NCBI GenBank assembly: GCA_003024785.1 | Contig: PUQB01000790.1 | Location: forward strand, 1-64,000 | Source of the DNA: Selaginella tamariscina | Lineage: Eukaryota; Streptophyta; Lycopodiopsida; Selaginellales; Selaginellaceae | Length of the DNA: 64,000 nt | Reading direction: 5' to 3' | Shown here: piece by piece, positions 61,286 to 64,000 of the stretch | Numbering within the stretch: the first letter of the stretch is position 1 | Layout of the letters: each line of letters starts with the position of its first letter | Program-made: the position numbers and the translations under genes | Notes under the pieces: model-generated | Seen by the model: only the letters and a program-made list of their open reading frames with translations | Databases searched by the model: none | What the model was told of the DNA's origin: nothing

Positions 61286-62910
61286 TAATGTTGTATTGCC
61301 CAATCTTTGTTGTGAATAACTTGTTCATGTATTACCTTCTTCTTTTGGCTTTGAAATTGGTCGAAACTTAATTAAGTTCTGGTAAACAAATGTTTCTTTC
61401 CAATATCCTTGGCTCATTTTGGAATTGTGGTATACTTGTACTTTGGCATGTGAGAGTTGTTCTACTTCATTGGATTAGATGAACTTTTCTTATGACATTT
61501 ATTTTCTTTCTCAATCACTTGACTTTTAAATGGGATACTTATTCTGGGAGAAACGTCCTTGATTAAGTTGATTACGTCGGACGCTGCTAGCTTGGTGTTA
61601 TTTCTTGCCGAGTACCTTACAATTGATCTAATTGACCAAGTTGAAGGAAATCGAACAATTGAATGTGCCATGGGTACAAAAGAGAGGTGTGTAGCATGGG
61701 TAATTGTGCCAGAAATAATCAGACAACCATTGGCAACCTCTATAGGTCAACTTTATCACCGAAATGCCATGCTGAGCTGCAGAAGTGTCATCCATGAAGC
61801 ATGTTACATCAGTGTCTAACAGGGTAGACTCCTTGAGCTCTCGATTATTGAGGTGAATGTGTACAGGAAACTTGAGTGATGGAATGGTGTGAGCAGCACT
61901 AATGGAGCATGTGCCTACATCCAACTTTGCAGCTCCTAAAAAATGGACACTGAAGTTTTTTGACTGAACTTTAGCTTTAACTTCATGCATCTTGAACTTC
62001 CTGGCTTTAATAGGACATTTTGCCACCTTGTGTCATGCTTCACCACAATACAAGCATAAGTTCTCACCATGATGACGTTGCTTTTCAACAGTTGAAAGTG
62101 GGCCACGCTTATATTTGTCGGCCTCCATAAGAACTACTCCAGAAGATGTCATAAGAACATGTGCTACAGCTATAGGATTGGCTTGTAGGAATTGCTGATA
62201 GTATTTTTCCTAATGACACTCAAGTAAATAATTGTCGTAGCGAACGGATTGTTGCATGATCTCTGCTAAGGTTTAAGCATCCGATAACGTAAGAAAAAGG
62301 TCCTTCACGTCATCCCTCAACCCAAAATGGAAGTGTTCGATCAATGCAGTCTCGTCCAATGGGATGTTCGTGCAAAGTTGTTGAAATTCAGATGCATAGA
62401 CGAAAACTGGTCAGGATCCTTGTGCGAGCTTTCTTAACTTTGTGCATGCAAAACAGTACTTATCAAGATCTCCAAAGTAGGCTTCAAAGGCAACTACGAA
62501 TCCTTCAAAGTCTTCCATCAATGGGTCGTTATGCTTTAGCAAATGAGCAACCCAAGCCCGTGGGGATCCAACTAGTGAGGATGCCAAAAGGCCAACCTTG
62601 TGCATCAGTCGAGTAGCGGCATGGTTGCATGAGGATCAAAAGCCTGAGCTAATTCAGGAAACATTAGAAATCGGCACAATTGCCATTGAACTTTTTTGAC
62701 ATGCTGATCCTTGGCTCCGAAGAAAAGTTTGATGAAGAGAAAACTACAGATGCTTGAGAGAGAGCATGCACAACAGCCTTGAAGGATACATCAGTAACTA
62801 CATGTGCCACGTTGGTGGAACCTTGCAGATTTGTGACACTTGGCGCAAAGTGGCCAACTCATGAAGCAACATTTGATGCTCGCGTTAAAATTGCTCAAAA
62901 TCTTCCATGA

Positions 62911-63120
62911 TTTGTGAAAGAAAAACGAAGGAAAACAAGGGAGAAGAACCAAGAAAAAAGTAATTAGAAATCGGGGAGCTATGAAATCAGTTACTATCAA
63001 ACTGTCAAGCCACGACTCAAGAGCAGGATAAGAACAAGGAGGCTTAACTCAAGAACAAAGTAAAAGCAAGGAACAAGATAAGAACAAAAAACAGAATAAG
63101 AATGATCGTAGAATGACTGG
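62911..63120. other. Leader region of the minus-strand gypsy relic
   Basis: A purine-rich tract with repeated AAGAACAA and AACAAG words between the gag start and the LTR-like block. No clear primer-binding site. Confidence 0.35.
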
Positions 63121-63360
63121 TGTTAATAGTAATAATTGTACAATAATTAGGTCAAGCTTTTATACTCACAACTCCAAGTTAAAAATAATACTCCAAGAGC
63201 TAATCTAGGCATGAGCTAAAAATAATGTCCCTTATTCTATAGGTATATCATGTAAGCATATCCTGTAGGCATATCCTATAGGTATATCTTGTAAACATAT
63301 CTTGTATTCCGTATCCTATATCCTGTAAGTATATCCCGTATTTTGTATTGGGTCATGACA
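63121..63360 (-). repeat. LTR-like block with an internal minisatellite
   Basis: The block begins TGTTAATAGTAATAATTGTAC (63121), where an LTR end would lie for the minus-strand element. At about 63238-63345 seven to eight imperfect copies of a 15-17 bp unit, about GTATATCCTGTAGGCA, follow one another. The outer boundary and a second LTR were not found. Confidence 0.45.
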
Positions 63361-63614
63361 AATTGTAAATGACTTTCACGATACTCCTCAAGACCCGGAT
63401 GCAACTCAAGACCATTTAGCTTGCATGGATTGGTCATCTGGCAATCAAGCAGTGTGGGACGAAGGGGACTATCCATTTTAGATCCTTGAGGATGAGCTAA
63501 TTGATTCAGACGAGGAAGTAGTTCTTTTAGTTGCATCAAGGGTGCGTTCATGGTTTGTGTGTAAACTTCTGTATGCACATGTTTAAAGGCTGGTATTCGT
63601 AGGCAACTTGGCAT
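63276..63614 (-). other. Open frame of 112 codons, origin unknown
   Basis: Begins MPSCLRIPAFKHVHTEVYTQ and includes CQMTNPCKLNGLELHPGLEEY. Its C-terminal end runs into the minisatellite. I recognise no domain; it may be a remnant flanking the retroelement. Confidence 0.25.
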
Positions 63615-63633
63615 TTACTTGTTACATCTCTAA

Positions 63634-63638
63634 ACACA

Positions 63639-63672
<34 letters not shown>

Positions 63673-63787
63673 TATATATAATAGATATATCATACACAAA
63701 CAAGACATATGCTAACACTTAGCACTCAATCATATCATATGTTTGTGTGTCTGAATGTATGAAACACAACATATATCTCTCTCTATG

Positions 63788-63826
<39 letters not shown>

Positions 63827-63840
63827 TACTATATAAATAT
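63634..63840. repeat. TC/CA microsatellites
   Basis: Two TC-then-CA tracts, at 63640-63672 and 63776-63826, like those in the introns of IFT172. Confidence 0.9.
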
Positions 63841-63900
63841 TGGCATACAGACACATATAGATATAGATAGATAGCTAAATGCACTTGTTTTCCTCTGTAG

Positions 63901-64000
63901 TCATCTAAGAGATATGGAATACATTGAACCATCAAGTCGACAACCACTAATGTCAAGTGATTTTGACTTGGACCATCAACAATCATACTCATGGGAAACT
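63901..64000 (+). CDS. Possible exon running off the right edge
   Basis: A pyrimidine-rich stretch and tag acceptor (TTTTCCTCTGTAG, ending 63900) precede 99 open bases, readable as HLRDMEYIEPSSRQPLMSSD and onward, to the window end. The microsatellites just upstream resemble intron sequence of this genome. The product is not recognised and the call rests only on the acceptor and the open frame. Confidence 0.3.

Larger units (their letters stand above)
60826..62910 (-). mobile_element. Decayed Ty3/gypsy element, minus strand
   Basis: Reading leftward from 62910 there is a gag start (MEDFEQF, then EHQMLLHELATLRQ), followed near 62690-62560 by PRISMSKKFNGN and a capsid segment GSPRAWVAHLLKHNDPLM, then DFEGFVVAFEAYFGD at about 62520-62470. 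At about 62330-62240 stands a second capsid segment, GLRDDVKDLFLTL. A CCHC zinc knuckle (CLYCGEA then stop then HKVAKC) is at 62057-62016, with TGA replacing the usual glycine. A protease-like LLDTDVTC follows near 61825, where DTG would be expected. Reverse transcriptase is not clearly readable below 61500. A relic. Confidence 0.7.

Noticed and set aside
61233..61330. Possible tRNA-like fold around the inverted repeat (minus strand, with a GTCTGACA loop)
   Set aside because: The anticodon stem and T arm cannot be paired in proper spacing; only the 12-bp inverted repeat stands.

Overview
This is a plant nuclear window, AT-rich and full of microsatellites. It carries IFT172, an intraflagellar transport subunit kept only by plants with flagellated sperm, together with VPS16, a WOX-type homeobox gene, a decayed PPR gene and a plant-type U2 snRNA. 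That set points to a bryophyte or other seed-free land plant. I favour a moss because the introns and gene spacing are short, but the sequence does not settle it.

Layout. 1-2.5 kb: one arm of an 8.67-kb direct repeat, a PPR relic, a tRNA relic and U2 snRNA. 3.8-5.7 kb: a small WOX-like gene (minus strand) diverging from a 212-codon gene that resembles the RNA-binding part of LINE ORF1 proteins. 8.7-12.9 kb: rearranged duplicates, namely the second direct-repeat arm, a broken copy of the VPS16 5' end, a fold-back chimera of the ORF1-like gene, and a full inverted copy of that gene. 13.4-16.1 kb: a decayed Ty3/gypsy element whose last LTR lies just upstream of the IFT172 start codon. 16.2-29.0 kb: IFT172, about 49 exons. 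29.1-51.4 kb: four tandem units of about 5.5 kb, each built round a small secreted cysteine-rich protein gene (family A, two intact and two broken copies) and, in two units, a decayed relative (family B). Unit 2 is interrupted by a 4.8-kb Ty3/gypsy element with both LTRs, and unit 4 by a gypsy fragment ending in a 30-bp perfect inverted repeat. 52.0-57.9 kb: VPS16, 20 exons. 58.8-59.1 kb: a third, decayed member of the secreted family. 60.8-63.4 kb: a minus-strand gypsy relic with an LTR-like minisatellite.

The best candidate for something undescribed is the secreted family. Its mature protein of about 93 residues has eight cysteines in the order CxC, CC, CxC, C, C. That is the order of the eight-cysteine motif of non-specific lipid transfer proteins, but with the first two cysteines separated by a single residue. 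Members sit on both sides of VPS16, so the array is older than the present tandem units.

A caution: the exons of the conserved genes IFT172 and VPS16 contain many isolated one-base losses, often in short homopolymers, at sites where family conservation demands an extra base. Both genes are expected to be functional, so this looks like residual long-read consensus error. Small frameshifts elsewhere, in the retroelement, the ORF1-like copies and the secreted genes, should be judged with that in mind. All product names come from reading the sequence; no database was searched.
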